DNA of 6,211 bases from NCBI GenBank assembly GCA_030642995.1, contig DAOWMR010000177.1, positions 1 to 6,211 of the forward strand, written 5' to 3'. Shown piece after piece: positions 6,211-6,211 of this stretch. How positions within the stretch are numbered: position 1 is the stretch's first letter; each line of letters starts with the position of its first letter. The notes under the pieces are model-generated. The model was not told the origin of the DNA, did not search any database, and saw nothing but the letters and a program-made list of their open reading frames with translations. A program made the position numbers and the translations under genes. This DNA comes from Spirochaetales bacterium. Lineage in GTDB: Bacteria > Spirochaetota > Spirochaetia > DSM-27196 > SLST01.

Positions 6211-6211
6211 C

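Noticed and set aside
1..6211. CRISPR array, tRNA, rRNA, riboswitch or toxin-antitoxin pair
   Set aside because: I saw no regularly spaced repeats, cloverleaf-like sequence or small paired genes. Every stretch over 300 bases is covered by the coding regions and the IS.

Overview
The window holds four protein-coding loci and one insertion sequence in GC-rich DNA with dense coding and short gaps. The organism is most likely a free-living or environmental spirochaete. That is an inference from recalled family resemblance: the N-terminus and HAMP-to-cyclase linker of the adenylate cyclase, and the zinc-ribbon transposase, look like proteins I associate with Spirochaetaceae. No rRNA, tRNA or marker gene confirms it.

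Layout, left to right. (1) Positions 2-2881, minus strand: one uninterrupted reading frame of 960 codons that runs off the left edge. It encodes a single-pass membrane protein with two very long coiled coils, TPR-like helical sections and a small C-terminal beta domain. I checked the whole frame by hand and found no stop. (2) Positions 2926-4194: a complete 1269-bp insertion sequence with perfect 24-bp terminal inverted repeats and one intact 375-aa transposase on the minus strand, flanked by an imperfect 11-bp direct repeat. (3) Positions 4245-5906, plus strand: a complete 553-aa class III adenylate cyclase with two membrane helices, an extracytoplasmic sensor region, HAMP, catalytic domain and a C-terminal TPR-like tail. 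(4) Positions 5977-6210, minus strand: the C-terminal end of a gene entering from the right, encoding a dockerin/EF-hand-like calcium-binding module. It converges on the cyclase across a 70-bp gap that contains a 10-bp perfect hairpin.

The most interesting feature is where the IS landed. The coiled-coil gene and the cyclase gene are divergent, and without the IS and one repeat copy only about 83 bp would separate them. Joining the left flank to the right flank rebuilds TGGCACAAGGTTTGC, a near-perfect RpoN (sigma-54) -24/-12 promoter pointing at the cyclase about 28 bp before its start. The IS appears to have split this promoter and to have placed its transposase, with no obvious terminator, upstream of and co-directional with the coiled-coil gene. 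I see no CRISPR array, defence island, RNA gene or clearly novel multi-gene system.
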